The translations under genes were made by a program, and so were the position numbers. DNA of 64,000 bases from NCBI RefSeq assembly GCF_001864935.2, contig NZ_CP126267.1, positions 3,224,001 to 3,288,000 on the forward strand, in the 5' to 3' direction. Origin of the DNA: Curtobacterium sp. MCBA15_012 (GTDB taxonomy: Bacteria > Actinomycetota > Actinomycetes > Actinomycetales > Microbacteriaceae). Shown here in pieces: positions 27,911 through 37,776 of the stretch (its first letter is position 1; each line of letters begins with the position of its first letter). The notes below the pieces were generated by a model. It was given only the letters and a program-made list of their open reading frames with translations, did no database searches and was not told the DNA's origin.

Positions 27911-28540
27911 TCAGTCCAGGCTGTCGCGGCGCCAGAGCGACGCCGCCTCGGTCAGGTCCGCCGCGAGCTCGACGAGTCGCAGGGCCCGCTGCGTCAGCTC
28001 GGCGGCCCGGTCCCCCGCGGTCAGGTCGGCGTCGTCCGCCACCGAGGTCGCACCGGCCGCCGTCAGCCGACAGAACGCCGCACCACGATCGAGCGCCACC
28101 GCGAGGTCGCCCGTGTACAGACCGTGCAGGATGCGGTCGGCGAGCGTGAGGATCTCCGCCGGACCCGTGGGCTGCTCGGCACCCGCCACCGCCTGGTCGA
28201 TCGTGCCGATCCGCTCGGCGCCGCGCTGGAAGAAGTACGCGATCTCGTCGGGGTTCTGCCGGATCACCGTCCGCACCAGGTAGATGCGCCAGAGCGCCCC
28301 CGGCAGGGTGTGCGCCCCGACGCGCGCCCACAGCTCGGCGATCGCGTCGATGCCGTGCACGTCCGTGTAGGTGACGAGCCGCTCGACCACGGCCGGGTCC
28401 GGGTCCTGACGCACCCGGTGCAGCAGCGCGTTCGCCGTCTCGTGCGCCACCCGGTTCACGACCGCGGGGTCCTCGCCACCCGGGAGCGCGGCGAACTCCT
28501 GGTCGGTGAAGTGGACGGGACGGTGGTGATCGCGAGGCAC
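27911..28540 (-). CDS. Conserved-looking helical protein of unknown function
   Basis: 209 residues from GTG 28540, chosen because TACACT ends exactly six bases before it and the frame upstream is not protein-like; the mRNA is probably leaderless. The protein is soluble and helical (ETANALLHRVRQDPDPAVVE, then AELWARVGAHTLPGALWRIY). No motif I can assign; DNA-binding or regulatory roles cannot be shown. It is divergent from the small membrane protein at 28667. Confidence 0.75.
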   Translation of the reverse strand: MPRDHHRPVHFTDQEFAALPGGEDPAVVNRVAHETANALLHRVRQDPDPAVVERLVTYTDVHGIDAIAELWARVGAHTLPGALWRIYLVRTVIRQNPDEIAYFFQRGAERIGTIDQAVAGAEQPTGPAEILTLADRILHGLYTGDLAVALDRGAAFCRLTAAGATSVADDADLTAGDRAAELTQRALRLVELAADLTEAASLWRRDSLD

Positions 28541-28666
28541 CCGGGCAGTGTAGGCGCGGCCGGTGACGCCGACGCCTGCCGTTCGCCGAGAACGCAACCG
28601 GCCGGATCCGCGTACCGTACTCGCGCAGGGAGGAACCTCTCCCGCACGTCGACAAGAGGAAGCTCC

Positions 28667-28828
28667 ATGAACGCCCTGCTCGTCATCCTGGCCGTGATCG
28701 CGGTCGTCCTGCTGTTCGTCGGTGGCTTCACCGCGAGCCTGAAGTTCCTGCTGTGGGTCGGCATCGTGCTGCTCGTCATCGCAGTGGTCATGTGGCTCCT
28801 CCGCACCCTGACGGGCCGGCGCAGCTGA
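28667..28828 (+). CDS. Small hydrophobic membrane protein
   Basis: 53 residues from ATG 28667 with AAGAGGA six bases upstream. Nearly the whole protein is two membrane helices (~4-22 and ~27-46) with a basic tail (RTLTGRRS). Such short hydrophobic proteins are common in actinobacteria and often stress-induced; no function is shown here. It precedes the tRNA gene. Confidence 0.75.
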   Translation: MNALLVILAVIAVVLLFVGGFTASLKFLLWVGIVLLVIAVVMWLLRTLTGRRS

Positions 28829-28882
28829 GTCGTCCCGCACCCGCACGAACGAGAGGCCCTCACCCGCTAGCCTTGCGGGTGA

Positions 28883-28955
28883 GGGCCTCTAGCTCAGTTG
28901 GTAGAGCACCGGACTTTTAATCCGAGGGTCGTGGGTTCGAGCCCCACGGGGCCCA
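28883..28955 (+). tRNA. tRNA-Lys (anticodon UUU)
   Basis: 73 bases. The acceptor stem GGGCCTC pairs with GGGGCCC (one T-G pair). D-arm AGCTCAGTTGGTAGAGC, anticodon loop CTTTTAA (TTT) and T-arm GTGGG-TTCGAGC-CCCAC are intact. The 3' CCA is not encoded. Confidence 0.97.
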
Positions 28956-28960
28956 CCCCA

Positions 28961-29090
28961 AAGTCTCCCGAGCTCCGCCTTTTCATCCGAGGGTCGTGGG
29001 TTCGAGCCCCACGGGGCCCACCCCACAGTCTCCCGAGCTCCGCCTTTTCATCCAAGGGTCGTGGGTTCGAGCCCCACGGGGCCCACCCCT
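28961..29090. repeat. Two tandem 65-bp copies of the tRNA-Lys 3' half (attachment-site-like)
   Basis: Units 28961-29025 and 29026-29090 each end in a nearly exact copy of the tRNA from the anticodon (CTTTTCATCC) to the acceptor end. Both are preceded by CTCCCGAGCTCCGC. They lack the 5' half and cannot be tRNAs. Repeats of a tRNA 3' end are what site-specific integration at tRNA genes leaves behind. No integrase is present in the window, so they may be scars or spare att sites. Confidence 0.88.
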
Positions 29091-29289
29091 TCTCCTGATC
29101 TCTGGCCCGCGCGAGCAGCACTCCCGGCCCGTTCGGGGTACAACCCGGGTTCAGCATGTTCATGGTGCGCACATCGCACAGTCCAGTCCCCGTTCAGCGG
29201 TTTGCCGATCTGCCGCCGATAGTGTCGTCTCCGGTCCCGACCACCGGGATCACGAGACACCAGCACCACGAGAACGAACGGGGTACACC
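29091..29289. other. Leader region of the 106-residue protein gene
   Basis: About 200 bases after the tRNA copies. I see no gene or clear structure. Confidence 0.4.
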
Positions 29290-29610
29290 GTGACCGAGCA
29301 CATCGACGCCACGCGAGCCAGCACCACCGGTGACGCGCGCCGCATCGTCGAGCTCGCCGCAGCGACGAACACCAGCATGAGCAACCAGCTCCTCCTCGAC
29401 ACCCTGCGCCGCAACGCGCAGGTCACCGCACGGCACATCCGCGACGACTTCGTCGAGGTCGCGACCGCCACGACCGTCCTCGGCTACGTCTGCCGTCAGC
29501 AGTCCGAGTACGTCGCGCTCCGCGGGGACGACCCGGCCTGGGCGCAGGAGGTCGGCCGCTACGGCACCGAGGCGCTCGCGATCGAGGCGCTCCGCATGCG
29601 CCGCGCCTGA
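29290..29610 (+). CDS. Small helical hypothetical protein
   Basis: 106 residues from GTG 29290; the ribosome site is weak (CGGGG). It is soluble and helical (ARRIVELAAATNTSMSNQLL, then DDFVEVATATTVLGYV). No family recognised. It is the only gene in the short interval between the tRNA repeats and a bidirectional terminator, a position where integrated DNA often sits. Codon use is nevertheless typical of the host. Confidence 0.65.
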   Translation: MTEHIDATRASTTGDARRIVELAAATNTSMSNQLLLDTLRRNAQVTARHIRDDFVEVATATTVLGYVCRQQSEYVALRGDDPAWAQEVGRYGTEALAIEALRMRRA

Positions 29611-29777
29611 GCGGCGACCGCGGTTCCCGAGCCGGCGCGCAGCCGCCCACAGCCCCGGTCCAGACGACGAGGGCGCGACCGACGGCAGTCCGACAACCGG
29701 ACCCTTCCCGCGCCCGGCACCACAGTGCCCACAGCGCGCACAGGGCACGCACGGCCCACAGCACGCATCGCACACCG

Positions 29778-29819
29778 CACACGACGAAGGCCACCCCGCG
29801 GGGTGGCCTTCGTCGTGTG
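29778..29819. terminator. Bidirectional terminator, perfect 42-bp palindrome
   Basis: Arms of 21 bases (CACACGACGAAGGCCACCCCG and its complement) meet without a spacer, with an A-rich left and T-rich right flank within the arms. It lies between the convergent ends of the 106-residue gene and galM. Confidence 0.88.
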
Positions 29820-29846
29820 GTCGCCGGTGTCGTACCGGCCCGTCCG

Positions 29847-30782
29847 TCAGGACCAGACGCGGCGGATCCCCCACGTACCGGTCCACGACTCGTCGGGCTC
29901 GAGCCACCGCAGCCCCTCGCCGGAGTTCAGCGCGTTCGCCGGCGCGGTCATCGGCTCGACGGCCACGGCGAGCCCGGTGCCCTCCCCGCGCGGGAACTCG
30001 CGCGAGGTGAACACCTGCACGTACGGGAACGACGCGTCCTGCCACAGCTCGACACCGTCACCCTCGGGGCCGCGCAACGTCGTGCGCCGCACACCCTCGG
30101 CGTCGGGCGTGACGTCCCGGTACGCGGTGTCGAGGTCGGCGTCCCCCGCGCGCACCCCGCCGCGGAGGTCGTAGGGCGTCCCCGCGACGTCGACGGTGCC
30201 GTCCGGGATCTTGTGCTCGTCGACCGTGAAGGCCGTCGCGGCGTCCAGGGTCACGACGAGGTCCTCGGCGGGGGTGTCGCCGGCGCGGAGGTAGGGGTGC
30301 GCCCCGACCGCGAACGGAGCCCGAACGCCGGAGCGGTTCACGATCGTGTGGGTCACCCGGATCCCGTCGTCGACGAGCTCGTGGTGCACGCGGGTCTCGA
30401 GGGTGAACGGCCACCCGTGCTGCGGGTGGATCGTCGCCTGCTGCTCGATCCCCGACTCGGTCTGCGACACCACGCGGTACGGCGAGAACCGCAGCAGCCC
30501 GTGGGATGCGTTGCCGTACTTGGGCTCGGTGACGTCCAACTGCTGGCGCTTGCCGTCGAGCTCCCACACGGCGCCGGCGACCCGGTTCGGCCACGGCACG
30601 AGCACGATGCCGTCCGCGCCGGGCGGCAGCGAGGTCACCGGGAACGGCTCGGTGAGGTCGAAGCCCGCGACCCGGAGTTCGCGGATGCCCGCGGCGACCT
30701 CGGTGACGACGGCCTCGACGACGCCGTCCGGTCCGGCGTGGTGGAGGCGGTACTGCCCTCCGGTCGGTGCTGCTGCGGTCAT
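29847..30782 (-). CDS. galM: Aldose 1-epimerase (galactose mutarotase)
   Basis: 311 residues from ATG 30782, overlapping the deoR stop (ATGA). It interconverts alpha and beta sugar anomers before GalK acts. Family segments include PWPNRVAGAVW (the substrate-binding Arg region), HGLLRF, the catalytic VGAHPYLRAG, and AVAVEPMTAPANA with the catalytic Glu. Together with the divergent galT-galK it supplies most of the Leloir pathway; galE is not in the window. Confidence 0.93.
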   Translation of the reverse strand: MTAAAPTGGQYRLHHAGPDGVVEAVVTEVAAGIRELRVAGFDLTEPFPVTSLPPGADGIVLVPWPNRVAGAVWELDGKRQQLDVTEPKYGNASHGLLRFSPYRVVSQTESGIEQQATIHPQHGWPFTLETRVHHELVDDGIRVTHTIVNRSGVRAPFAVGAHPYLRAGDTPAEDLVVTLDAATAFTVDEHKIPDGTVDVAGTPYDLRGGVRAGDADLDTAYRDVTPDAEGVRRTTLRGPEGDGVELWQDASFPYVQVFTSREFPRGEGTGLAVAVEPMTAPANALNSGEGLRWLEPDESWTGTWGIRRVWS

Positions 30783-31663
30783 GCGGTGTCGTCCTTCCCT
30801 GCGGGTCGGTCTGGTGCTGGTGTCGGAGTCGGTCCGTCTGCCGGTGGCGCTCCCCCGTCGGCGACGACCACCTCGACCCCGGCGGACCGGACCCGTTCGA
30901 CCGCCTCGGCCGGGGCGTCCGCGGTGACGACCACGTCGATGTCCCGGAGTGCCCGGACGACACCGAGGTGTGCCCGGTCGAACTTCGATCCGTCGACCAC
31001 CACGACCGTACGCCGTGCGGTCGCGGCGAGCATCCGCTTGGCCTCGGCCTCGGGCAGGTTGACGTTGGTGAGCCCGTGCTCGACGTCGAGCCCCGTCCCG
31101 CCGAGGAACGCCACGTCGGCGGCGATCATCGGCAGCACGGCGTTGTTCAGCGGTGCGACCAGGGAGTGCTGGAGCGGACGCAGGGTCCCGCCGGTCACCA
31201 CGACCGTGAACCGCGGCACGGCGCGTTCGAGCGCCAGTGCGGTCGTCAGCGAGTTCGTCACGACGGTCACGTCGACCAGGTCGGCGCGGGCCACGAGCGC
31301 CTCGGCCACGGCGGCGGGCGTCGTCCCGACGTCGAGGACCACGCACTGCCCGGACCGGACGAGGTCGGCCGCAGCGCGGCCGATCGCGGCCTTCGCGACC
31401 TGGTGCTCGACCGCGGTCTCCTCGAGGGGGCGCTCGCCCGGACCGGCCCCGAGGCGGACCGCACCGCCGCGCACCCGCCGGATCCGCGCCTCCAGGTCGA
31501 GTGTGGCGAGGTCCTGGCGGACCGTCACCTCACTCGTGCCCAGGGCGGCGGCGAGCGATGCCGTGCGGACGAGTCCGGGCGCGCCCTCGACGATCGACAC
31601 GATCCGGTCCTGCCGGAGCGGCGCTGGCAGGGATCCGGCGAGGAAGAGGTCGTCGTCGCGCAC
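30779..31663 (-). CDS. DeoR-family transcriptional regulator of the gal genes
   Basis: 294 residues from GTG 31663; longer starts (GTG 31681, TTG 31699) would run through the operator. The N-terminal winged helix is typical (RQDRIVSIVEG, TSEVTVRQDLATLDLEARIRRVRGGA). The C-terminal sugar-phosphate sensing domain (DVGTTPAAVAEAL, VTNSLTTALALER) follows. DeoR proteins are usually repressors released by a sugar phosphate. Being divergent from galTK and cotranscribed with galM, it most likely controls galactose use. Confidence 0.9.
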   Translation of the reverse strand: MRDDDLFLAGSLPAPLRQDRIVSIVEGAPGLVRTASLAAALGTSEVTVRQDLATLDLEARIRRVRGGAVRLGAGPGERPLEETAVEHQVAKAAIGRAAADLVRSGQCVVLDVGTTPAAVAEALVARADLVDVTVVTNSLTTALALERAVPRFTVVVTGGTLRPLQHSLVAPLNNAVLPMIAADVAFLGGTGLDVEHGLTNVNLPEAEAKRMLAATARRTVVVVDGSKFDRAHLGVVRALRDIDVVVTADAPAEAVERVRSAGVEVVVADGGAPPADGPTPTPAPDRPAGKDDTA

Positions 31664-31695
31664 CGGGCTAGCTTCGCGCACTTCCGCAGGCTTTC

Positions 31696-31721
31696 GCAAC
31701 GCTTCGGTTGCTTGCTAGTGT
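31696..31721 (+). promoter_or_regulatory. galT promoter with DeoR-type operator
   Basis: The inverted repeat GCAAC-gcttcg-GTTGC (31696-31711) directly precedes the -10 TAGTGT (31716-31721). Six bases later galT starts (GTG 31728). Repeated TTTCG/CTTCG words fit DeoR sites. The operator overlaps the spacer, so binding would block polymerase. Confidence 0.65.
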
Positions 31722-31727
31722 GAGCCG

Positions 31728-32821
31728 GTGATCACCAAGCGCGTGACGACGCTCGCCGACGGCCGCGAGCTCATCTACTTCGACGACGCCGACACGCAGC
31801 TGCCCGCCGAGCGCAGCATCGACGCGCGTGTCCTCGACCCCCGCCCCGAGACCGCGCGGATGCGACAGGACGTCCTCACGGGCGAGTGGGTGTCGATCGC
31901 GGCGAGCCGGCAGAACCGGGTGTTCCTGCCGCCGGCCGACCAGGACCCGCTGGCGCCGCAGACGCCCGCGAACCCCTCCGAGATCCCGAGCCGCTACGAC
32001 GTCGCGGTGTTCGAGAACCGGTCGCCCTCGTTCGGCCCCCTGCTCGAGGCAGACGACGCCCCCGAGTCGCTCGAGTCGCTGTCCGACGTCGGCCTGAACC
32101 GACAGCTCCGGAGCGTCGGTCGGTGCGAGGTCGTGTGCTTCTCGCCCGCGACCGAGGGCTCCTTCGCGTCGATCACGGAGTCGCGCGCGCGCACCGTCGT
32201 CGAGGCCTGGGCGGACCGCACCGCTGCCCTGTCGGCGATGCCCGGCATCCAGCAGGTGTTCCCGTTCGAGAACCGCGGCGAGGCGATCGGCGTCACGCTG
32301 CACCACCCGCACGGGCAGATCTACTCGTACCCGTACGTCACCCCGCGCACGCAGCGTCTGCTCGCGTCGATCGAGCGCTTCGGCCCCGACCTGTTCGAGC
32401 AGCACCTGGCGAACGAGCGGGCCTCGGAGCGCGTGGTGCTGCAGGGCGAGCACTTCACGGCCTTCGTGCCGTTCGCCGCGCGCTGGCCGATCGAGGTCCA
32501 CATGCTGCCGCACCGGCACGTGCCGGACTTCGCCGGGCTGACCGACGCCGAGAAGGACGAGCTCGCGTCGATGCACCTCCGCCTGACCCGCGGGCTCGAC
32601 GCGCTGTACGACACCCCGACGCCGTACATCGCCGCCTGGCACCAGGCCCCGGTCCACGTCGGCCGGGACACCGTGCGGCTCATGCTGCAGATCACGTCGC
32701 CGCGTCGTGCGGCGGACAAGCTGAAGTTCCTGGCCGGCAGCGAAGCCGCCATGGGCGCCTGGATCGGGGACCTCGTGCCCGAGAAGGCCGCCGAGTTCAT
32801 CCGAGGAGGGATCGAGCGCGC

Positions 32822-32825
<4 letters not shown>
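31728..32825 (+). CDS. galT: Galactose-1-phosphate uridylyltransferase
   Basis: 365 residues from GTG 31728, leaderless by spacing to TAGTGT. It moves UMP between UDP-glucose and galactose 1-phosphate. The catalytic HHPHGQIY motif is present (192-199, nucleophile His195). RQDVLTGEWVSIAASRQNR and the later EVHMLPHRHVPDF are typical. Length is normal. It overlaps galK (ATGA). Confidence 0.96.
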
Positions 32826-33958
<1,133 letters not shown>

Positions 33959-34058
33959 CGTCTGCGGGGCGCGCGCTTGGCGCGCGCGGCGCGCTTGGCG
34001 CGCGGTGCGCGCTTGGCGCGCGCGGCGCGAAGCGCGCGCTGCGGTTCGAACTGCCTCA

Positions 34059-34118
34059 GCACAACAGGAAGCAGCTCGCACCACGGAATTCCGTGGTGCG
34101 AGCTGCTTCCTGTTGTGC
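34059..34118. terminator. Perfect 60-bp palindrome between galK and folD
   Basis: Arms of 30 bases meet at GGAA|TTCC (34088/34089); the left arm begins GCACAACAGGAAGCAGCTCG. No mismatch. It is placed between convergent genes, so it may terminate both. Its length is unusual for a terminator and would extrude a cruciform. Confidence 0.85.
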
Positions 34119-34152
34119 GGGACGCGCGGACGTCGTCCGGCAGCGAGACGGC

Positions 34153-34194
34153 GGACGGGAGGCGCGTGGCGGGCCCCCGCCGCGCCTCCCGTCC
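34153..34194. repeat. GGACGGGAGGC hairpin
   Basis: Arms GGACGGGAGGCGCG / CGCGCCTCCCGTCC (14 bp) around 14 bases. The arm word recurs at 37681, 37742, 46854-46895 and 55978. Confidence 0.75.
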
Positions 34195-34221
34195 GGCGGG
34201 CTGGCGGCTCACCGGCATCGT

Positions 34222-34268
34222 GAAAGCGACAGATCCTGGCGGATGTTCCGCCAGGATCTGTCGCTTCC
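34222..34268. repeat. Hairpin with 22-base arms and an extra right-arm copy downstream
   Basis: Left arm begins GAAAGCGACAGATCCTGGCG, right arm ends GATCTGTCGCTTCC, loop TGT, one mismatch. GATCTGTCGCTTCCGC recurs alone ~30 bases later. Confidence 0.85.
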
Positions 34269-34454
34269 GCGAGGAGGACGGCGATCGGCGGGCGTGATCT
34301 GTCGCTTCCGCATGGGAGACGACCGACGCCGGCGCCAACGCCGGGCGCAGGCCTCGCCGACCGCACCCGAGCGCAGGCCCCACCGACCGCAGCCGAGCGC
34401 CGGCGCCAGCACCAGCGCGAGCGCAGGCGAGCGCACCCGAGCGCCCCCGCCCGC

Positions 34455-35414
34455 CTAGTGCAGGTGGCGCTCCGCGGCCTCGACCACGTTCTTCATGAGC
34501 ATCGCGCGGGTCATCGGGCCGACCCCGCCCGGCGTCGGCGACAGGAACCCGGCGACCGACGCGACCGCGGGGTCGACGTCGCCGCGGAGCTTCGCCTTGC
34601 CGGTGCCCTCGTCGAGGACCCGGCTGATGCCGACGTCGATCACGGCCGCACCGGGCTTGACCCAGTCCGGCTGCACGAGTCCGGCGACCCCGGCCGCGGC
34701 GACGATGATGTCGGCGCGACGGCACTCGGCCGCGACGTCCTCGGTCAGCGAGTGCGTCAGGGTCGCGGTGGCCTCGAGGCGGGTGAGCAGCAGGCCGAGC
34801 GGCCGGCCGACGGTCAGTCCCTGCCCGATGATCGTGACGTGCCGACCGCGGATCGGGACGTCGTACGCCTCGAGCATCGCGACGATGCCGCGCGGGGTGC
34901 ACGGCAGCGGGGCGTCGATCGTGCCCGCACCACCGGGGACCGCGAGGACGAGCTCGCCGAGGTTCGTCGGGTGCAGGCCGTCGGCGTCCTTGGCGGGGTT
35001 CATCAGCTCGAGCATCGGGATGGGGTCGATGCCCTGCGGGAGCGGCAGCTGCACGATGAACGCGGTGACCCGGGGGTCGTCGTTCATCTGCAGGATCGCC
35101 GCGCGGATGTCCGCCGCACTCGCGGTCTCGGGCAGGTCGATGCGGATCGAGTCGAGCCCGATCTGCGCCGAGTCACGGTGCTTGCCCGCGACGTACGACA
35201 CCGAGCCGGGGTTCTGCCCGACCATGATCGTGCCGAGTCCGGGCCGGAAGCCGTGGTCGTGCAACCGGTCGATGCGGACCTTCAGGTCGTCGAGCGTGCG
35301 GGCGGCGAGGGCGGTGCCGTCGATGCGGACGGCAGAGCCCTCCCCCGCCCACAGCGCGCGCGGCAGGTCGGCCACGGCGCCCTCCACGCGACCATCGGCC
35401 ACGGCGCCGCTCAC
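34455..35414 (-). CDS. folD: Bifunctional methylene-tetrahydrofolate dehydrogenase / methenyl-tetrahydrofolate cyclohydrolase
   Basis: 319 residues from GTG 35414, overlapping the glyA stop (GTGA). It interconverts methylene-, methenyl- and 10-formyl-THF with NADP. Signatures: [13 protein letters not shown] (catalytic Lys), [35 protein letters not shown] (one residue off the usual GRSxxVG), and [14 protein letters not shown]. It has ~30 extra N-terminal residues over typical FolD; an internal start is possible. Its pairing with glyA links serine hydroxymethylation to formyl-THF. Confidence 0.93.
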   Translation of the reverse strand: MSGAVADGRVEGAVADLPRALWAGEGSAVRIDGTALAARTLDDLKVRIDRLHDHGFRPGLGTIMVGQNPGSVSYVAGKHRDSAQIGLDSIRIDLPETASAADIRAAILQMNDDPRVTAFIVQLPLPQGIDPIPMLELMNPAKDADGLHPTNLGELVLAVPGGAGTIDAPLPCTPRGIVAMLEAYDVPIRGRHVTIIGQGLTVGRPLGLLLTRLEATATLTHSLTEDVAAECRRADIIVAAAGVAGLVQPDWVKPGAAVIDVGISRVLDEGTGKAKLRGDVDPAVASVAGFLSPTPGGVGPMTRAMLMKNVVEAAERHLH

Positions 35415-36700
35415 GCGTAGAGCGGGAACGCGTCGGTCAGGGCCTTCACCCGGGCCGAGAGCGCTGCGACGTCCGGGTTCGGCATGAGCGTCAGCGCGAT
35501 GACGTCCGCCACCTCGGCGAACTCGGCGTCGCCGAAGCCGCGGGTCGCCAGCGCCGAGGTGCCGATGCGGACACCCGAGGTGACCATCGGCGGGCGCGGG
35601 TCGAACGGCACGGAGTTGCGGTTCACGGTGATGCCGACCTCGTGCAGGAGGTCCTCGGCCTGCTTGCCGTCGACCTCGGACTCGCGCAGGTCGACGAGCA
35701 CCAGGTGCACGTCGGTGCCGCCGGTGAGGACGTCGATGCCGGCGGCCTTGGCGTCGGGCTGCGTGAGCCGGGCGGCGAGCGCCTGCGCACCGCGGATGGT
35801 GCGCTCCTGGCGGTCCTTGAACTCCGGGGTGCCGGCGAGGAGGAACGCGGTGGCCTTCGCCGCGATGACGTGCATCAGCGGGCCGCCCTGCTGGCCCGGG
35901 AACACGGCCGAGTTGAGCTTCTTGAACAGCGTCTCGTCGTTCGACAGGATGATGCCCGAGCGGGGACCGGCGAGCGTCTTGTGCACGGTCGAGGACACGA
36001 CGTGTGCGTGCGGGACGGGCGAGGGGTGCAGACCCGCGGCGACGAGACCGGCGAAGTGCGCCATGTCGACCCAGAGCTTCGCGCCGACCTCGTCGGCGAT
36101 CTCGCGGAACTTGGCGAAGTCGAGCTGGCGGGGGTACGCCGACCAGCCCGCGATGAGGACCTTCGGCTGGTGCTCGATCGCCTTGGCGCGGATGTCGTCG
36201 TAGTCGACCTCGAAGGTCTCGGGGTCGACGCCGTACGAGACCGCGTTGTAGATGCGGCCGGAGAAGTTGAGCTTCATGCCGTGGGTCAGGTGCCCGCCGT
36301 GTGCGAGCTCGAGGCCGAGGATGGTGTCCCCGGCGCTGGCGATGGCGTGCAGGACCGCGGCGTTCGCGGTGGCACCGGAGTGCGGCTGCACGTTCGCGTA
36401 CGCGGCGCCGAACAGGGCCTTCGCACGGTCGATGGCGAGCTGCTCGGCGACGTCGACGTACTCGCAGCCGCCGTAGTAGCGCTTGCCGGGGTAGCCCTCG
36501 GCGTACTTGTTCGTGAGCACCGAGCCCTGGGACTCGAGGATCGCGCGCGGCACGAAGTTCTCGGACGCGATCATCTCGAGGAAGTCGCGCTGCCGGCCGA
36601 GCTCCTGCTGCAGGACGGCGGCGATCTCCGGGTCGACCTCGGAGAGGGGGGCGTTGAAGGACGACTGGGTCGCGGTGGGCGACAGGTCGGTGATGGACAC
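35411..36700 (-). CDS. glyA: Serine hydroxymethyltransferase
   Basis: 429 residues from GTG 36700 with GAGGAG five bases upstream. PLP enzyme converting serine and THF to glycine and methylene-THF. The PLP lysine is Lys241 ([13 protein letters not shown]). [15 protein letters not shown] and [10 protein letters not shown] are typical. It is the first gene of a glyA-folD operon. Confidence 0.97.
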   Translation of the reverse strand: MSITDLSPTATQSSFNAPLSEVDPEIAAVLQQELGRQRDFLEMIASENFVPRAILESQGSVLTNKYAEGYPGKRYYGGCEYVDVAEQLAIDRAKALFGAAYANVQPHSGATANAAVLHAIASAGDTILGLELAHGGHLTHGMKLNFSGRIYNAVSYGVDPETFEVDYDDIRAKAIEHQPKVLIAGWSAYPRQLDFAKFREIADEVGAKLWVDMAHFAGLVAAGLHPSPVPHAHVVSSTVHKTLAGPRSGIILSNDETLFKKLNSAVFPGQQGGPLMHVIAAKATAFLLAGTPEFKDRQERTIRGAQALAARLTQPDAKAAGIDVLTGGTDVHLVLVDLRESEVDGKQAEDLLHEVGITVNRNSVPFDPRPPMVTSGVRIGTSALATRGFGDAEFAEVADVIALTLMPNPDVAALSARVKALTDAFPLYA

Positions 36701-36876
36701 GGGACTCCTCGTTGTCGTTCCGTCGCGCGCGTGCACGACGTGGTGGACGGTTGGGCGCGGCCCAGGCGTACGGCTGCGCTCCGTGTCAGGTGTCGCTCCC
36801 CGATGGTGACCCATCCAACGCCAGTCGCGACCCCCCGATCGTACCGAGCGGCCCGGTCCGTGTCACCCTTGTCCAC

Positions 36877-36906
36877 ATGAACCCGAGCAGCCTCGTCGTC
36901 GCATGA
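36877..36906 (+). CDS. Nine-codon upstream ORF coupled to clpS
   Basis: ATG 36877 to TGA 36906 encodes MNPSSLVVA and its stop overlaps the clpS start as ATGA. CACCCT lies seven bases before its ATG, so the transcript may begin here. clpS lacks its own Shine-Dalgarno, so ribosomes finishing this peptide could reinitiate. It could also be chance. Confidence 0.4.
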   Translation: MNPSSLVVA

Positions 36907-37202
36907 GCCTGGCGAGCCCCGACCTCGACGAGCGCACCGACCTGCGCGCCCGCCACGACGTCCCGTGGACGACCGTGGTGTGGGACGACCCGGTGAACCT
37001 CATGTCGTACGTCACCTACGTCTTCCAGACGTACTTCGGGTTCGGGCGCGACCGGGCCGACCGGCTGATGCGGCAGGTGCACGAGGACGGCCGGGCGGTC
37101 GTCGCGTCGGGTGCCCGCGAGGCGATGGAACGCCACGTCGAGGCGATGCACGGCTACGGCCTCCAGGCGACCGTCGAACGCGCACCGGGAGCGGACGCGT
37201 GA
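36903..37202 (+). CDS. clpS: ATP-dependent Clp protease adaptor
   Basis: 99 residues. ClpS binds N-end-rule substrates and hands them to the Clp unfoldase. The core WTTVVWDDPVNLMSYVTYVF and VHEDGRAVVASGAREAMERH matches the family, including the degron-binding Asp-Asp-Pro-Val-Asn segment. It overlaps the next gene (GTGA), the conserved clpS-DUF2017 pair of actinobacteria. Confidence 0.95.
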   Translation: MSLASPDLDERTDLRARHDVPWTTVVWDDPVNLMSYVTYVFQTYFGFGRDRADRLMRQVHEDGRAVVASGAREAMERHVEAMHGYGLQATVERAPGADA

Positions 37203-37675
37203 TCCCGTTCGTCCGCCGCGCCGACGGCCTGCACCTCGGGATGTCCTCCGGCGAGCGCAGCGTCCTCGCGAGCCTCGTCGAGCAGCTGCAGCAGGTGCTC
37301 GAGGGCGACCTGGCCGCCGACCCGGTGTCGGCGCGGATGTTCCCCGAGGCCTACCCGGGTGACGCCGAGGCGAGCGCGGAGTTCGCGAAGTACACCCGCT
37401 CCGACCTGCTCGCCCAGAAGACGACGAACGCGGGCACCGTGCACGCCTGGCTGACGGGTGCCCACGACGGCGCCCTGACCGCCGAGGACGAGCAGGCCTG
37501 GCTGCGCGCCCTGACCGACCTGCGGCTGACGATCGCCGAGCGGCTCGGCATCGTGGACGCCGCCTCCGAGGAGGCGTCGTACACCGGTGACGCCGGTGTC
37601 GGCCTCCGTGACGTGTACGACTGGGTCGGGTACGTGCAGGAACACCTGGTCACCTCGCTCACCTCCCAGCGCTGA
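37199..37675 (+). CDS. DUF2017 family protein
   Basis: 158 residues from GTG 37199, overlapping the clpS stop. It is helical and acidic (SGERSVLASLVEQLQQVLEG, then DLRLTIAERLGI). DUF2017 proteins sit beside clpS across actinobacteria. Function is unknown; a role in Clp-dependent proteolysis is guessed from context. Confidence 0.88.
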   Translation: MIPFVRRADGLHLGMSSGERSVLASLVEQLQQVLEGDLAADPVSARMFPEAYPGDAEASAEFAKYTRSDLLAQKTTNAGTVHAWLTGAHDGALTAEDEQAWLRALTDLRLTIAERLGIVDAASEEASYTGDAGVGLRDVYDWVGYVQEHLVTSLTSQR

Positions 37676-37776
37676 CGGACGGACGGGAGGCGCGGCCCGC
37701 CCCCGCCCCGTCGGTCACCCCGTCGGCTCCCCGCGGTGGACGGACGGGAGGCCCGCCCCGGCTCCGCCGCACCGGG

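Larger units (their letters stand above)
33959..34454. other. 496-bp convergent gap rich in palindromes
   Basis: No gene. From left to right it holds GCGCGCTTGG-type repeats (33965-34045), a perfect 60-bp palindrome, a GGACGGGAGGC hairpin, a 21-bp-arm hairpin and an extra copy of that hairpin's right arm (~34297-34312), and a GC-skewed low-complexity tail to folD. Confidence 0.75.

Noticed and set aside
28961..29090. Two additional tRNA genes
   Set aside because: They hold only the 3' half from the anticodon on; no 5' acceptor strand or D-arm.
37676..37776. Small gene between DUF2017 and the NmrA-like gene
   Set aside because: Only GGACGGGAGGC repeats and GC-rich spacer; no start or ribosome site.
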